Part shown: positions 17,108 to 24,742 of the stretch, piece by piece
How positions within the stretch are numbered: position 1 is the first letter of the stretch
How the letters are laid out: every line of letters starts with the position of its first letter
Assembly: GCF_008365375.1 (NCBI RefSeq)
Contig: NZ_QOKW01000005.1
Location: forward strand, 124,001 to 188,000
Reading direction: 5' to 3'
Length of the DNA stretch: 64,000 bases
Source: Roseomonas genomospecies 6
GTDB taxonomy: Bacteria > Pseudomonadota > Alphaproteobacteria > Azospirillales > Azospirillaceae
Translations under genes and position numbers: made by a program
The notes under the pieces: generated by a model
The model's input: the letters and a program-made list of their open reading frames with translations, nothing else
What the model was told of the DNA's origin: nothing
Database searches by the model: none

Positions 17108-19385
17108 GACTGCTGCCGGGTTGAGGCGGACGCGGCCCGAATGGCTGCCCAATGTCTTCCCCAACGGCAAGACGGAGGGCAGCATTTTTTACATCGGCAA
17201 CGCGGACGGCGATGCTGGCCGTTCGCTTCCGATCCCGCTCGACCCCGGCAAGGGGGAAATCCTCGCGGACTTCGGAGGCGGGTTCCAGGGCGATGACCTT
17301 GACCTGTACGCCCGTGGCCGGCGGCTGGAGTTGTCGGAGGCCATGGCCGAGGCCGCTTGCTTCCTGGGGATCGAGGGCATGACGCCGCAACAGACCAACG
17401 GCTTCAAGCAGAAGCGCACCGACATGCGGGCCGGGCAGAAAGACGCCGGAACGGCGATCTGGGAGCCGGTCCTACCCGTTCCCGACGATGCCCCCCGCAC
17501 CATTCCGTCGCACCGCCTGGGGAAGCCTTCCGCAGAATGGGCCTACCGCGATGCCAACGGCGACCTGCTGGGAATGAAGTGCCGCTTCGACCGTGACGGC
17601 GGTGGCAAGGACGTGCTGCCGCTGGTCTTCGCCCGCAACACCGTGACGGGGGAGGCGGCGTGGCGCTGGCAGGCGTTCCCCTCGCCCCGCCCGCTGTACG
17701 GGCTCGATCGGCTGGCCGCTCGGCCCGGTGCCCCGGTGCTGGTGGTGGAAGGGGAGAAGACCACCGACGCCGCCGCAATCCTGTTCCCCGGCCATGTGGC
17801 CGTCACCTCTCCCAGCGGAAGCAAGGCCGCCGACAAGGCGGACTGGTCCGCGCTGGCCGGGCGCCGGGTGGTCATCTGGCCCGACCATGACGAACCGGGC
17901 CGCTCTTACGCCGAGGCTGTCGCCCGGCTGGCGCTGGCCGCTGGGGCCACCAGCGTTGCCGTGGTGCAGGTGCCCGCCGGCTGGCTGGATGCCTGGGACC
18001 TTGCCGACGAACCGCCGCCCGGCGTCACGGTGGACGATTTGCGCGCCATGCTGGAGAACGCCGTGCCCTTCGACGCTGCCCCGCAATCGCGCCTGCGGTT
18101 GGTTCCGTTCGACCAGATCGGCACCAGCACCAATTCCAACGCCTTCGTGAAAGGGCTGCTGGGCAGCGCGGCTTTGTCGGTGGTCTACGGCGAGTCCGGG
18201 GCGGGCAAAACCTTCTGGGTCCTTGATCTTGCTCTGCATGTCGCGCTGGGGCGAGACTGGCGCGGTCGGCGTGTCCGTCAGGGCGGCGTGATCTATGTCG
18301 CCGCCGAGGGCGCAGCGGGCATCAGCAACCGGGTGGCTGCCTTCAAAAGCCATCAGGGCATCGCTGGCTCGGCACCCTTCGCCGTTCTGCCGGCATCGGT
18401 GAACCTGCTCGACCCCAAGGCCGACACCGATGAACTGATTTCGTTGGTGAACAGTGCGGCTACCCGCCTGGGAATGCCGGTTGCGCTTGTGGTGGTTGAC
18501 ACATTGTCCCGCGCGCTGGCCGGCGGCAACGAGAACTCCCCCGAGGATATGGGAGCCTTGGTGATGAACGCCGACCGCATCCGCGAGGCCACCGGGGCGC
18601 ACGTCATGTTCGTGCACCACTCCGGCAAGGACGGTGCAAGAGGGGCGCGTGGTCATTCGTTGCTGCGCGCTGCCGTCGATACGGAAATCGAGGTGAGCCG
18701 CGATCCGGCCAGCAAGGTGTGCACGGCGAAGGTTACCAAGGCGAAGGAACTGCCTGCGGACGGTGAGTTCGCCTTCACGCTGGAAATAGTCCCTCTCGGC
18801 GTGGATGAGGATGGCGACCCGCTGACATCGTGCGTAGCGATACCGGCGGAGGGGGAGGCCCGTCCGGTGCAAAGCCGGAAACTTCCTGATCATGCGCGCT
18901 CTGCCATGGAAGTGTTGACCGACACCCTGGCAAGGGAAGGGATGACCGCTCCCGGCTCCATGTCCGACCACATTCCTGCTGGAACCCGTGTCGTTACGGT
19001 CGCCGCTCTTCGGGAGTCGTTTTACAACCGCACCGTGGATGACGAGAAGCCCGACACCAAAAAGAAGAGGTTCGCCCGCGCCATCAAATCCTTGCAGGGC
19101 AACCGGATGGTCGGGGTTTGGAAGGACTACATATGGTTGACTACGTCTCAACAATTTAGCAATGCGCCGGGACGGGGGACATCTGGGGGACATGTCCCGC
19201 TGTTGTCCCGTGTCCCGACCGGGACGGGACAGGGACACACCCCTATAGGGGTGTCCCGTGTCCCGCCCCCTGTCCCGGCAACTGGAGCAGAATACGGGAA
19301 CGACGAAACCGGCACGGTTGAACTGGAGAAGCCCCACCCTCTGCCGAAAGCTCCGGAACGCGACGACGACGCGGAGGTGTTCTGA
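17091..19385 (+). CDS. TOPRIM primase / RepA-type helicase fusion
   Basis: A 764-aa replication protein of the type carried by P4-like islands. A primase-like amino region holds a TOPRIM core at about 214-300 (LVVEGEKTTDA with Glu220; IWPDHDEPG with Asp265/Asp267). A RecA-fold RepA/AAA_25 helicase runs from about 335, with Walker A YGESGAGKT (367-374), Walker B LVVVDTLSRALAG, and a conserved FVHHSGKDGARGARG. No CHC2 zinc finger is seen. The last 80 residues are Gly/Pro/Arg low complexity encoded by a GGGACA/TGTCCC repeat cluster. The start MPSAAET overlaps the upstream gene. Confidence 0.85.
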   Translation: MPSAAETAAGLRRTRPEWLPNVFPNGKTEGSIFYIGNADGDAGRSLPIPLDPGKGEILADFGGGFQGDDLDLYARGRRLELSEAMAEAACFLGIEGMTPQQTNGFKQKRTDMRAGQKDAGTAIWEPVLPVPDDAPRTIPSHRLGKPSAEWAYRDANGDLLGMKCRFDRDGGGKDVLPLVFARNTVTGEAAWRWQAFPSPRPLYGLDRLAARPGAPVLVVEGEKTTDAAAILFPGHVAVTSPSGSKAADKADWSALAGRRVVIWPDHDEPGRSYAEAVARLALAAGATSVAVVQVPAGWLDAWDLADEPPPGVTVDDLRAMLENAVPFDAAPQSRLRLVPFDQIGTSTNSNAFVKGLLGSAALSVVYGESGAGKTFWVLDLALHVALGRDWRGRRVRQGGVIYVAAEGAAGISNRVAAFKSHQGIAGSAPFAVLPASVNLLDPKADTDELISLVNSAATRLGMPVALVVVDTLSRALAGGNENSPEDMGALVMNADRIREATGAHVMFVHHSGKDGARGARGHSLLRAAVDTEIEVSRDPASKVCTAKVTKAKELPADGEFAFTLEIVPLGVDEDGDPLTSCVAIPAEGEARPVQSRKLPDHARSAMEVLTDTLAREGMTAPGSMSDHIPAGTRVVTVAALRESFYNRTVDDEKPDTKKKRFARAIKSLQGNRMVGVWKDYIWLTTSQQFSNAPGRGTSGGHVPLLSRVPTGTGQGHTPIGVSRVPPPVPATGAEYGNDETGTVELEKPHPLPKAPERDDDAEVF
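19169..19276. repeat. Cluster of GGGAC/GTCCC repeats inside the primase-helicase gene
   Basis: More than ten copies of GGGAC or GTCCC in both orientations fill 108 bp. They include an 18-bp perfect palindrome ACACCCCTA-TAGGGGTGT at 19237-19254. The density is far above what coding needs and the encoded peptide is low complexity. The likely role is an iteron-like binding region for island replication. Confidence 0.65.
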
Positions 19386-20008
19386 TGGTGGCCCCCACCA
19401 TCCTCGCCACCATCGCCGCTGCCGGTCTGACGGTGACCGCGGACGGGGACCGGCTGACGGTCCGACCGAAGGACCGCATCACACCGGAGGTGCGCGACCT
19501 GATCCGCGCCCGCAAGGCCGAACTGCTGGCGCTGCTGGCCGAGCCCCCTGCCACCGCCGACGCCGACGACGATTGGGACGAGCGCGCCGCCATAGCCGAA
19601 CACGACGCCGGCCTGCCCCGCAGCACCGCCGAGACGGTGGCCGACGCCTGCCACCCGTTGCAGCACGGTGCGGAGCCTGCCAACTGGCGGGAGTGGTTCG
19701 ATGCCGAGGTTGCGGCCCGCATCCCGGCCATGGGCATGGCCGCCGCCGAACGCCGCGCCTGGGGCATCGCCATGGACCTGTGGCACCGCCGGCATGGCGT
19801 GAAGCCCACCCCGCACCGTTGCGCCGGATGTGGCGGGCGCCTGGACGGGACCAGGGTGTTCATGCTGCCGGACGGAGCCCCGGTCCATGACGGTGACCGC
19901 TTCCTGCGCTGCCTGGGCGTCTATGGCCGGCGCTGGCGCTCCCAAGCTGCTGCCGCGCTGACCGCCCTTGGGATCGCGGAACCGGAGGGGATCACCGCTG
20001 ACCGCTGA
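19385..20008 (+). CDS. Hypothetical protein with TubC-like docking end and zinc-type cysteines
   Basis: A 207-aa protein whose ATG overlaps the helicase stop (TGATG). Residues 5-50 (ILATIAAAGLTVTADGDRL then VRDLIRARKAELLALL) match the small TubC-type docking fold often found at the start of island proteins beside primases. The carboxyl part has a CAGCGG motif plus a later cysteine (FLRCLGVYG), possibly a zinc ribbon. It ends with a small helical domain. Translational coupling suggests a partner of the helicase. Function not known. Confidence 0.7.
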   Translation: MVAPTILATIAAAGLTVTADGDRLTVRPKDRITPEVRDLIRARKAELLALLAEPPATADADDDWDERAAIAEHDAGLPRSTAETVADACHPLQHGAEPANWREWFDAEVAARIPAMGMAAAERRAWGIAMDLWHRRHGVKPTPHRCAGCGGRLDGTRVFMLPDGAPVHDGDRFLRCLGVYGRRWRSQAAAALTALGIAEPEGITADR

Positions 20009-20264
20009 CGCCGGCTTCGGCCCCTTCCTCCGCAACCTGGACCCCGCCGAGCGCGCTGCCCGATCCCGTACGCTGGCCGCGCTGGTGCGGGTGTTCGCCG
20101 GCTCCGCCGCTGGCCCGCTGGTGGCTGCGCTCCACTGTCTGGAACGCGATGCCCAGGCCGCAGATGAGGCGCTGGCCCTGTTCGACGCCCTGCCGGCCCG
20201 CCCGCGGCGCCACGCACTCGGCGCCTACGCCGCGCCTCACGCAGACCGCCACGCCGCCCGCTGA
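19968..20264 (+). CDS. Possible small coupled protein, about 85-98 aa
   Basis: An open frame follows and slightly overlaps the 207-aa gene; composition is coding-like (FLRNLDPAERAARSRTLAAL, AGPLVAALHCLERDAQAADE). No ATG is present at the expected place. A TTG at 19968 is listed, but the real start could be an alternative codon nearer 20000. Helical and Ala/Arg-rich; not recognised. It would be the last gene of the AlpA-to-helicase run and converges with the XRE gene. Confidence 0.42.
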   Translation: MGSRNRRGSPLTADAGFGPFLRNLDPAERAARSRTLAALVRVFAGSAAGPLVAALHCLERDAQAADEALALFDALPARPRRHALGAYAAPHADRHAAR

Positions 20265-20278
20265 CCCGGCACGAGGCA

Positions 20279-20536
20279 TCAGGAGCGGGTGCCGGGCTTG
20301 ACCCCTTGCACGATGCCGGTCCGGGGCTCCAGCACCAGACGCGCGTCCAGCGCCTCCACCCAGCAGGCCAGCAGGAAGGCGCCCGGCGCTCTCATCCTGG
20401 CTTCGTACTTGCCGACCAGGGCATCCGTGACGCCGATGCGGTGCCCAAGCTCGTCTTGCGTAAGGCCCAACTGCCGGCGCCGCGCGATCAACTGCGGCAG
20501 CAGATCGCCCGTCCACAGATCATGGTGCCCCGTCAC
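20279..20536 (-). CDS. XRE-family transcriptional regulator
   Basis: An 85-aa Cro/CI-type repressor. The helix-turn-helix lies at about 15-60: IARRRQLGLTQDELGHRIGV then DALVGKYEARMRAP. The last 25 residues are a short beta-like tail, too small for a sensor domain. It starts with GTG at 20536 and overlaps the stop of the upstream 164-aa gene (GTGA), so both are co-transcribed from the extended -10 promoter at 21.08 kb, which it may autoregulate through the palindrome there. Confidence 0.85.
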   Translation of the reverse strand: MTGHHDLWTGDLLPQLIARRRQLGLTQDELGHRIGVTDALVGKYEARMRAPGAFLLACWVEALDARLVLEPRTGIVQGVKPGTRS

Positions 20537-21027
20537 GGCGACACCCGCTCTTCGAGACGGTGGCCGTGGCTCCCCGCGCCGTCTTGCGGCCCATCATGCA
20601 GCACAAAGGGACCCCGCCCGTCGCCAAGGTCGATGTTGACGATCAGCACGCCATCGGAAGACGGCTGCTCCTTCGGCGGGATGTAGCCGGCCCGGTTCGC
20701 TAAGTCCTTGCTGGCCTCCAAGCGCACGTACTCCGACTTCGCCATGTCACCCAGGAATTCGATGTTGGCGAGCGCCTTGACGCCCCTGCGCTTCATCGCG
20801 TCGCGCACACGCCGGTCCAGTTCCTCTTGAACGTGCGGCTTCCGCAGTGCCAGCGAAAGGGCTTCCCGGCGCATTTCAGCGCTTTGGGCTGCGTCGGTGA
20901 TGGTGCGTGCGCCGTGTACCAAGGCGTCGAGTGCAGCGCTCAGTTTGGGCGATATTTTGCGGTGCCGAGGCCGTTCCTGTTCCATGTTTGCTGGACCGGA
21001 ACCGGGCTTGGCGGGCAGCATGCTCAT
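20533..21027 (-). CDS. Hypothetical phage-type protein, 164 aa
   Basis: Start ATG at 21027 chosen for GGAGG six bases upstream; the frame is open further but lies over the promoter. Residues 25-110 are helical with KISPKLSAALDALVHGART and ALSLALRKPHVQEELDRRV, resembling small-terminase or HTH-type phage proteins. The carboxyl part (GVLIVNIDLGDGRGPFVLHD) is beta-rich. It shares an operon with the XRE regulator. The terminase comparison is weak; no large terminase or capsid gene is present in the island. Confidence 0.62.
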   Translation of the reverse strand: MSMLPAKPGSGPANMEQERPRHRKISPKLSAALDALVHGARTITDAAQSAEMRREALSLALRKPHVQEELDRRVRDAMKRRGVKALANIEFLGDMAKSEYVRLEASKDLANRAGYIPPKEQPSSDGVLIVNIDLGDGRGPFVLHDGPQDGAGSHGHRLEERVSP

Positions 21028-21076
21028 GCGTTCCTCCGTCAGCTTCGACGCCCCGCACCAGATCGGGAGCGGGGGT

Positions 21077-21106
21077 ATTATACCAGGAAACATCCGATAT
21101 CGGATG
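21077..21106 (-). promoter_or_regulatory. Extended -10 promoter with palindromic operator
   Basis: On the minus strand TGG-TATAAT (hexamer at 21082-21077) is a perfect -10 with a TGn extension. The 16-bp palindrome CATCCGATATCGGATG (21091-21106) covers the -35 position. It sits 50 bp before the 164-aa gene of the XRE operon, so repression by the XRE protein is the simple reading. Confidence 0.68.
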
Positions 21107-21184
21107 GTTTCTATTGGGTGTGCTTCGGGAAAGTTGGAGGGCACCGAACCTTTCGCGGGAATTTTACGTGAGCGATCCCTCCCC

Positions 21185-21206
21185 CCGCGGCAGAGCCGCG
21201 GTTTTT
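21185..21206 (+). terminator. Rho-independent terminator without an upstream gene
   Basis: CCGCGGC-AGA-GCCGCGG (21185-21201) followed by TTTTT. A second hairpin of GACCCCC/GGGGGTC type follows at 21207-21244. No plus-strand gene ends just before it, so it may end a short untranslated transcript from the 21.03-21.18 kb region, or insulate the XRE promoter. Confidence 0.7.
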
Positions 21207-21691
21207 GACCCCCACCCCCTTCAAGTCGAAGGGTAGGGGGGGGTCTTCTGTCGGCCCGGCACACAGTGCGGACAGGGCCGGCGCGCCTGTCATGTCGTCC
21301 CGCCCCCTGACCACAGATCCGAGACGACGCGATGGTGCATTCGCATGCCGGCATCCAACCTGCGGAAGCATGCCTCTGGCAGCCCGTTGGGAGTCCATGG
21401 AGTCGCCCCAGGCGTTGGCCGCTGGGGCAGTAGCTCCCCGCCCCTCAGGCTGCACTTAGCGGACTCCCAGACTCCAGCCTGACGGAGAGCAGGGCCTATT
21501 CGTTGATGGACATGCTGGCGGAGGACACCATGGGGAGCGGCGACCCCGATTGCCCTGCGGGCGAGGCCGCACCTCTGATCGTCACTTCGACCATCGCCCG
21601 CATGACCACACCTCCACTCCACCTTTGCGATTGAACAGCCCCACGGGCAAGGCACGCTTGGCGCTTCCCCATGAACATGATGGAGGCACCC

Positions 21692-22030
21692 ATGCTTCGG
21701 ATCGTCGCGTTCTCCGGCCTTCTGGCCCTTGCCGCTCCAACCGCCGCAACGGCGAACTGCTACCTCTCCCCGCTGGGTGACCCTGGCTCGCTGACCGGGC
21801 AGAGCTACCGGTGCAGCGACGGGTCCAGCGGCACCTACCGCACGGACGGCACGAGGGGCGACAGCATCAGGCACCGGGACTCGGACGGCGGGACCACGAC
21901 CTACCGCCCGAGCCCGCTCAGCCGGCCCGACGATCTGATGGGGCAGACGTTCCGGCAATCCGGCCCATCCACGAACTTCGGCTTCGACAGCAGCCCGCCG
22001 CCTTCATCGTTCCGTCTGCGGCAGTGGTGA
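21692..22030 (+). CDS. Small exported protein, 112 aa
   Basis: The signal peptide MLRIVAFSGLLALAAPTAAT is cleaved probably after ATAN. The mature protein has two cysteines (NCYLSPLG, YRCSDGSSG) and a Ser/Thr/Asp-rich middle (TYRTDGTRGDSIRHRDSDGG). The start at 21692 is supported by TGGAGG five bases upstream; a frame extension to 21671 is not needed. It is island cargo near the right end, alone on its strand. Not recognised; probably periplasmic. Confidence 0.7.
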   Translation: MLRIVAFSGLLALAAPTAATANCYLSPLGDPGSLTGQSYRCSDGSSGTYRTDGTRGDSIRHRDSDGGTTTYRPSPLSRPDDLMGQTFRQSGPSTNFGFDSSPPPSSFRLRQW

Positions 22031-22720
22031 TCCTGGCACAGTGCGCAGGCGTTCCCAGCCGGGCAGAGGAAGCGGCCACACCTCCCGAACAGCGACCAGC
22101 ACGGTGAAGCCGCTCCCGCCGGTCAGTGGTGACTCGCAGCGATCATTTCAGAGGGAACCCGCCGCCGGCAACGCCGCGTCAATGCCAAGCGCCTGGGCGG
22201 CACCCTGCCTGAAATGATCGTGCTCGACCGCCGCTCCCCTCGGATTGGCAATCGCCCGGCTTGCCCCGGCATCGAGGCCGGGGCTCACACCCCCGGCAGT
22301 CCAGGCGTCCGCGCGCTCCAGCTACCGGGCTGCCGTCACGCACTCGCCGGGGGCTGCGCCGGTCGGCCAATCCGGGCGAGCTACGTTCCGCCCTGCCACG
22401 TGTGATGCTCGGCGTGGGGTGGAGGGAGTCGTTCCAGCCCTGCCACGAAGTGCGGCAACTGGGGAGATGTGCCGGTGGACGTGCCGGCCTCGCTGGCGCT
22501 GACCGTGAGGGAAAAATCCACGGAGGAGCCGACTATCCCATGCGGCGGTTCTGCCTTCCTCCCGACCGTCACCGAACGCTCCGGCCATCAGCCGTGCGTG
22601 CATTAGGAACAGCAAAGTCCCCGGTACGGGTCGCTAACTTGCTGATGTTTGAATGAGCCGCCTGGAGCCGTTCCAGCCTCACCGGTTTGGGACCCCTGTG
22701 GGACCCCACAGCATATCCGG
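22031..22720. other. Island right-end non-coding region
   Basis: About 690 bp without a convincing gene. It holds a 12-bp inverted repeat CGATCATTTCAG (22140-22151) / CTGAAATGATCG (22209-22220), and near 22689-22708 the arm-type repeat listed separately. The part around 22660-22710 loosely resembles the sequence just upstream of the integrase at 8690-8786, consistent with both being integrase-binding ends. Confidence 0.5.
22689..22708. repeat. Arm-type repeat pair near attR
   Basis: GGGACCCC-N3-GGGACCCCA, the same pattern as at 8767-8786 and likewise just inside the island end. Likely an integrase arm site. Confidence 0.6.
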
Positions 22721-22722
22721 AC

Positions 22723-22860
22723 AAAAAACTGCCGGCTAACCCATTGATTAGCCGGCGAGTTGAACAGGGAGGCTTCACGTCTGGGAGACGCTGGGTCCGA
22801 GGACCCAACCCCGGAAGCGGGCTTCCGGGACGAAACGCCGGATGTTGCGGCGCAACATCC
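22723..22860 (-). ncRNA. Candidate structured small RNA with anti-Shine-Dalgarno motifs
   Basis: Read on the minus strand: hairpins at 22860-22840 (GGATGTTG/CAACATCC), 22829-22810 (CCCGGAAGC/GCTTCCGGG) and 22807-22792 (TGGGTCC/GGACCCA); a short hairpin CGTCT-CCC-AGACG; a single-stranded segment GTGAAGCCTCCCTGTTCAAC; then terminator stem GCCGGCTAA/TTAGCCGGC (22756-22731) and a T-run (22728-22723). CTCCC in the loop and CCTCCC in the linker complement ribosome-binding sites, as in known alphaproteobacterial trans-acting sRNAs. The 5' end is not determined. The island's right boundary falls within the RNA, and the terminator half is supplied by the island. Confidence 0.6.
22753..22791. other. 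Right attachment site of the island (attR)
   Basis: Identical over 39 bases to 8600-8638. On its right the host small-RNA hairpins continue, and on its left lies the island-borne terminator half. Together these restore a complete RNA gene, as tRNA-targeting islands do. Confidence 0.82.
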
Positions 22861-23075
22861 AACGCCCAAGATTTGACCATTCTGCCCAAAGGATTCCATC
22901 CCCAAATATCCAATTCGGCCATGCGAGAACCGCATAGCTTGTAAAGGGTTGAATAAGCGCGAAAATTTGGCGTACGGGCATGTATGGAGCCAAAGGGTAG
23001 GTGGTCCCTGGCCGAACACGGCAACCGGATTGCAAAGATGCGGAGCGGTTTCGGGCACGATCCGTACAAAAAGAA

Positions 23076-23104
23076 AGGCGCCCGACGCTGATCGCCGGAC
23101 GCCT
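23076..23104 (-). terminator. Terminator of the LysR gene
   Basis: Minus-strand stem AGGCGTCCGGCG / CGTCGGGCGCCT followed by TTTCTTTTT (23075-23067), 50 bp after the LysR stop. Confidence 0.78.
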
Positions 23105-23153
23105 CTGCATCAAAAACAGGCAAGAACTCCGCCTGCACAAAGGTTGGGCTGGC

Positions 23154-24047
23154 TCAGAACGCCGACTCCGCCACCTTCTTCACCAGGAAGTCGCGGAACA
23201 CGGCGATGCGCTTGGAATGGCGCAATTCTTCCGCATAGACGAAGTAGGCGTCCACCTTCGGGCCGTCCACGTCCGGCAGCACGCGGGCCAATTCCTTGCT
23301 GCCGTCCACCAGGAAGTCCGGAAGGGCGGCGATGCCCAGGCCGCTCTCCACCGCGCGGTACATGGCGTAGATGCTGTTGACCTGCAGGATCGGCTTGCGC
23401 GCGCCCGGGGCCGGGTCGCCCACCTCGTTGATCCAGTTGACGTTGGCGATGGGGGCGCGGACGTCCGGCGGGTAGGCCACGATGTCATGCCCGTCCAGGT
23501 CGGCGGCGATCTTCGGGGTGCCGCGCTTCTTCAGATACTCCTGGTGGGCGTAGAGGTGGAAGTGCACCGACATGAGGTGGCGCTGGATCAGGTCCGGCTG
23601 GCGCGGCGTGTTCATGCGGATGGCGATGTCCGCCTCGCGCATCGCCAGATCCAGCTCGTTGTCGTCGATCAGCAGGGTGAGCTGGATGTCCGGGTAGATC
23701 GACAGGAATTCGTTGACGCGCGGGGTCAGCCATGTCGAGCCGAAGGCCACCGTGGTGGTCACGCGCAGCGGACCCTTCGGATGCTCCCGGCTTTCGGTCA
23801 GCATCGCCTCGGTCATCGACAGCTTGGCGAAGACGTCGCGGGCGGTGCGGTGAAGCAGTTCGCCCTGCTCGGTCAGGATCAGGCCGCGCGCGTGCCGGTG
23901 AAACAGCGGCACGCCCAGGCTTTCCTCCAGCGCGCTGATCTGGCGGCTGACCGCCGACTGGCTGAGATTCAGCGTTTCGCCGGCGTGCGTGAAACTTCCA
24001 GCCTCGGCCACGGCGTGGAAGACCCGAAGCTTGTCCCAGTCCATCAT
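23154..24047 (-). CDS. LysR-family transcriptional regulator
   Basis: 297 aa. The amino-terminal winged HTH is classical: FHAVAEAGSFTHAGETLNLS, then QSAVSRQISALEESLGVPLF and FHRHARGLILTEQGE. The effector domain covers about 92-290 (PLRVTTTVAFGSTWLTPRVN). It activates or represses promoters in response to a small ligand. The adjoining divergent region (24.05-24.47 kb) contains an 8-bp inverted repeat CCCACAAT/ATTGTGGG at 24222-24249, which is AT-rich in the middle like LysR sites. The adjacent plus-strand gene encodes a short unknown protein, so the target is unclear. The start could be either of two adjacent ATG codons. Confidence 0.9.
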   Translation of the reverse strand: MMDWDKLRVFHAVAEAGSFTHAGETLNLSQSAVSRQISALEESLGVPLFHRHARGLILTEQGELLHRTARDVFAKLSMTEAMLTESREHPKGPLRVTTTVAFGSTWLTPRVNEFLSIYPDIQLTLLIDDNELDLAMREADIAIRMNTPRQPDLIQRHLMSVHFHLYAHQEYLKKRGTPKIAADLDGHDIVAYPPDVRAPIANVNWINEVGDPAPGARKPILQVNSIYAMYRAVESGLGIAALPDFLVDGSKELARVLPDVDGPKVDAYFVYAEELRHSKRIAVFRDFLVKKVAESAF

Positions 24048-24474
24048 GCCTGTCTTGCTGCCCGCGCCCTGGCGGGGAGCCTCCCGTTCATTCTTGAGGA
24101 CGGCGCATGGCCGCCATGCTCATTTATACCGGGAACGCGCGGCGAACGCACCCCCAACCAATGGCGGACGGCACGAAAAAGAGCCAAGCTTGGTAAGAAT
24201 TTTCCGATGTGCTGCGAAGAGCCCACAATTATTTATCCCGCATTGTGGGATTTCCTCCTTTTCCGCAACCGAGGGACGACCGATTCTCGCCGGAATTGCT
24301 CGGACGATCGTCGAAGGGCGGAGAGGGAGCGCCAGACTCGGGACCCAAGACCCGGGCATCCCCCTTGTTGCGGCGGGGATTCCACCCTTGCGCCGTTGCG
24401 CCGGCCGGGCGCAGGGCCGCTAATCCGGGGTGACGCAGACTTGTGAAGGCAAATTTGGGAAGGAGGATGTCCCG
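24048..24474. other. Divergent intergenic region with LysR-like palindrome
   Basis: 427 bp between the LysR gene and the 81-aa gene. The inverted repeat CCCACAAT-N12-ATTGTGGG (24222-24249) in a locally AT-rich stretch is the only notable feature; no gene is supported. Confidence 0.5.
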
Positions 24475-24720
24475 ATGCCCGATCAGCATCAGCCGGCGCT
24501 CACCCGCGATCAGGTGATCGATATCTGCGGGCACCTGGACGACATGCGCATCGCCAGCATCATCGGCACGGGCGCCAGCCCCGCCGAATTGATGGAGGCC
24601 GCCAGTTGGACCGGCGCCGACGATTACATGGGGGAGGCGACGCGGCATCCCCCCTCGGGCCGGGTGGCCCGGCTCGTGGAACTCATCAAGGCCGACGAGC
24701 CGGATTGGGACGAGCCGTAA
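24475..24720 (+). CDS. Hypothetical protein, 81 aa
   Basis: The start at 24475 has an ideal AGGAGG seven bases upstream. A small acidic cytoplasmic protein with no signal peptide: TRDQVIDICGHLDDMRIASI and ELMEAASWTGADDYMGEAT. Small acidic proteins of this kind are frequent in Azospirillum, but none is functionally assigned that I know of. It ends 22 bp before the convergent MFS gene. Confidence 0.72.
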   Translation: MPDQHQPALTRDQVIDICGHLDDMRIASIIGTGASPAELMEAASWTGADDYMGEATRHPPSGRVARLVELIKADEPDWDEP

Positions 24721-24742
24721 CCGCCGCCCCCAGCCGGCGGCT

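Noticed and set aside
20533-21354. Longer (273-codon) version of the phage-type gene
   Set aside because: The upstream part overlaps the -10 promoter, operator palindrome and a terminator; the ATG at 21027 has a strong ribosome-binding site.
8600-22791. Complete prophage
   Set aside because: No capsid, portal, large terminase, tail or lysis genes are present; the content fits a P4-like integrative island.
22723-23060. tmRNA, 6S RNA or SRP RNA in the structured region right of the island
   Set aside because: There is no tRNA-like domain, tag-coding segment, 6S central bubble or SRP GGAA/GNAR loop; only a hairpin series with a terminator is visible, so it is kept as an unassigned sRNA.
23001-24446. 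Plus-strand open frame of 481 codons opposite LysR
   Set aside because: Antisense to a clear LysR gene; no motif and no ribosome-binding site.
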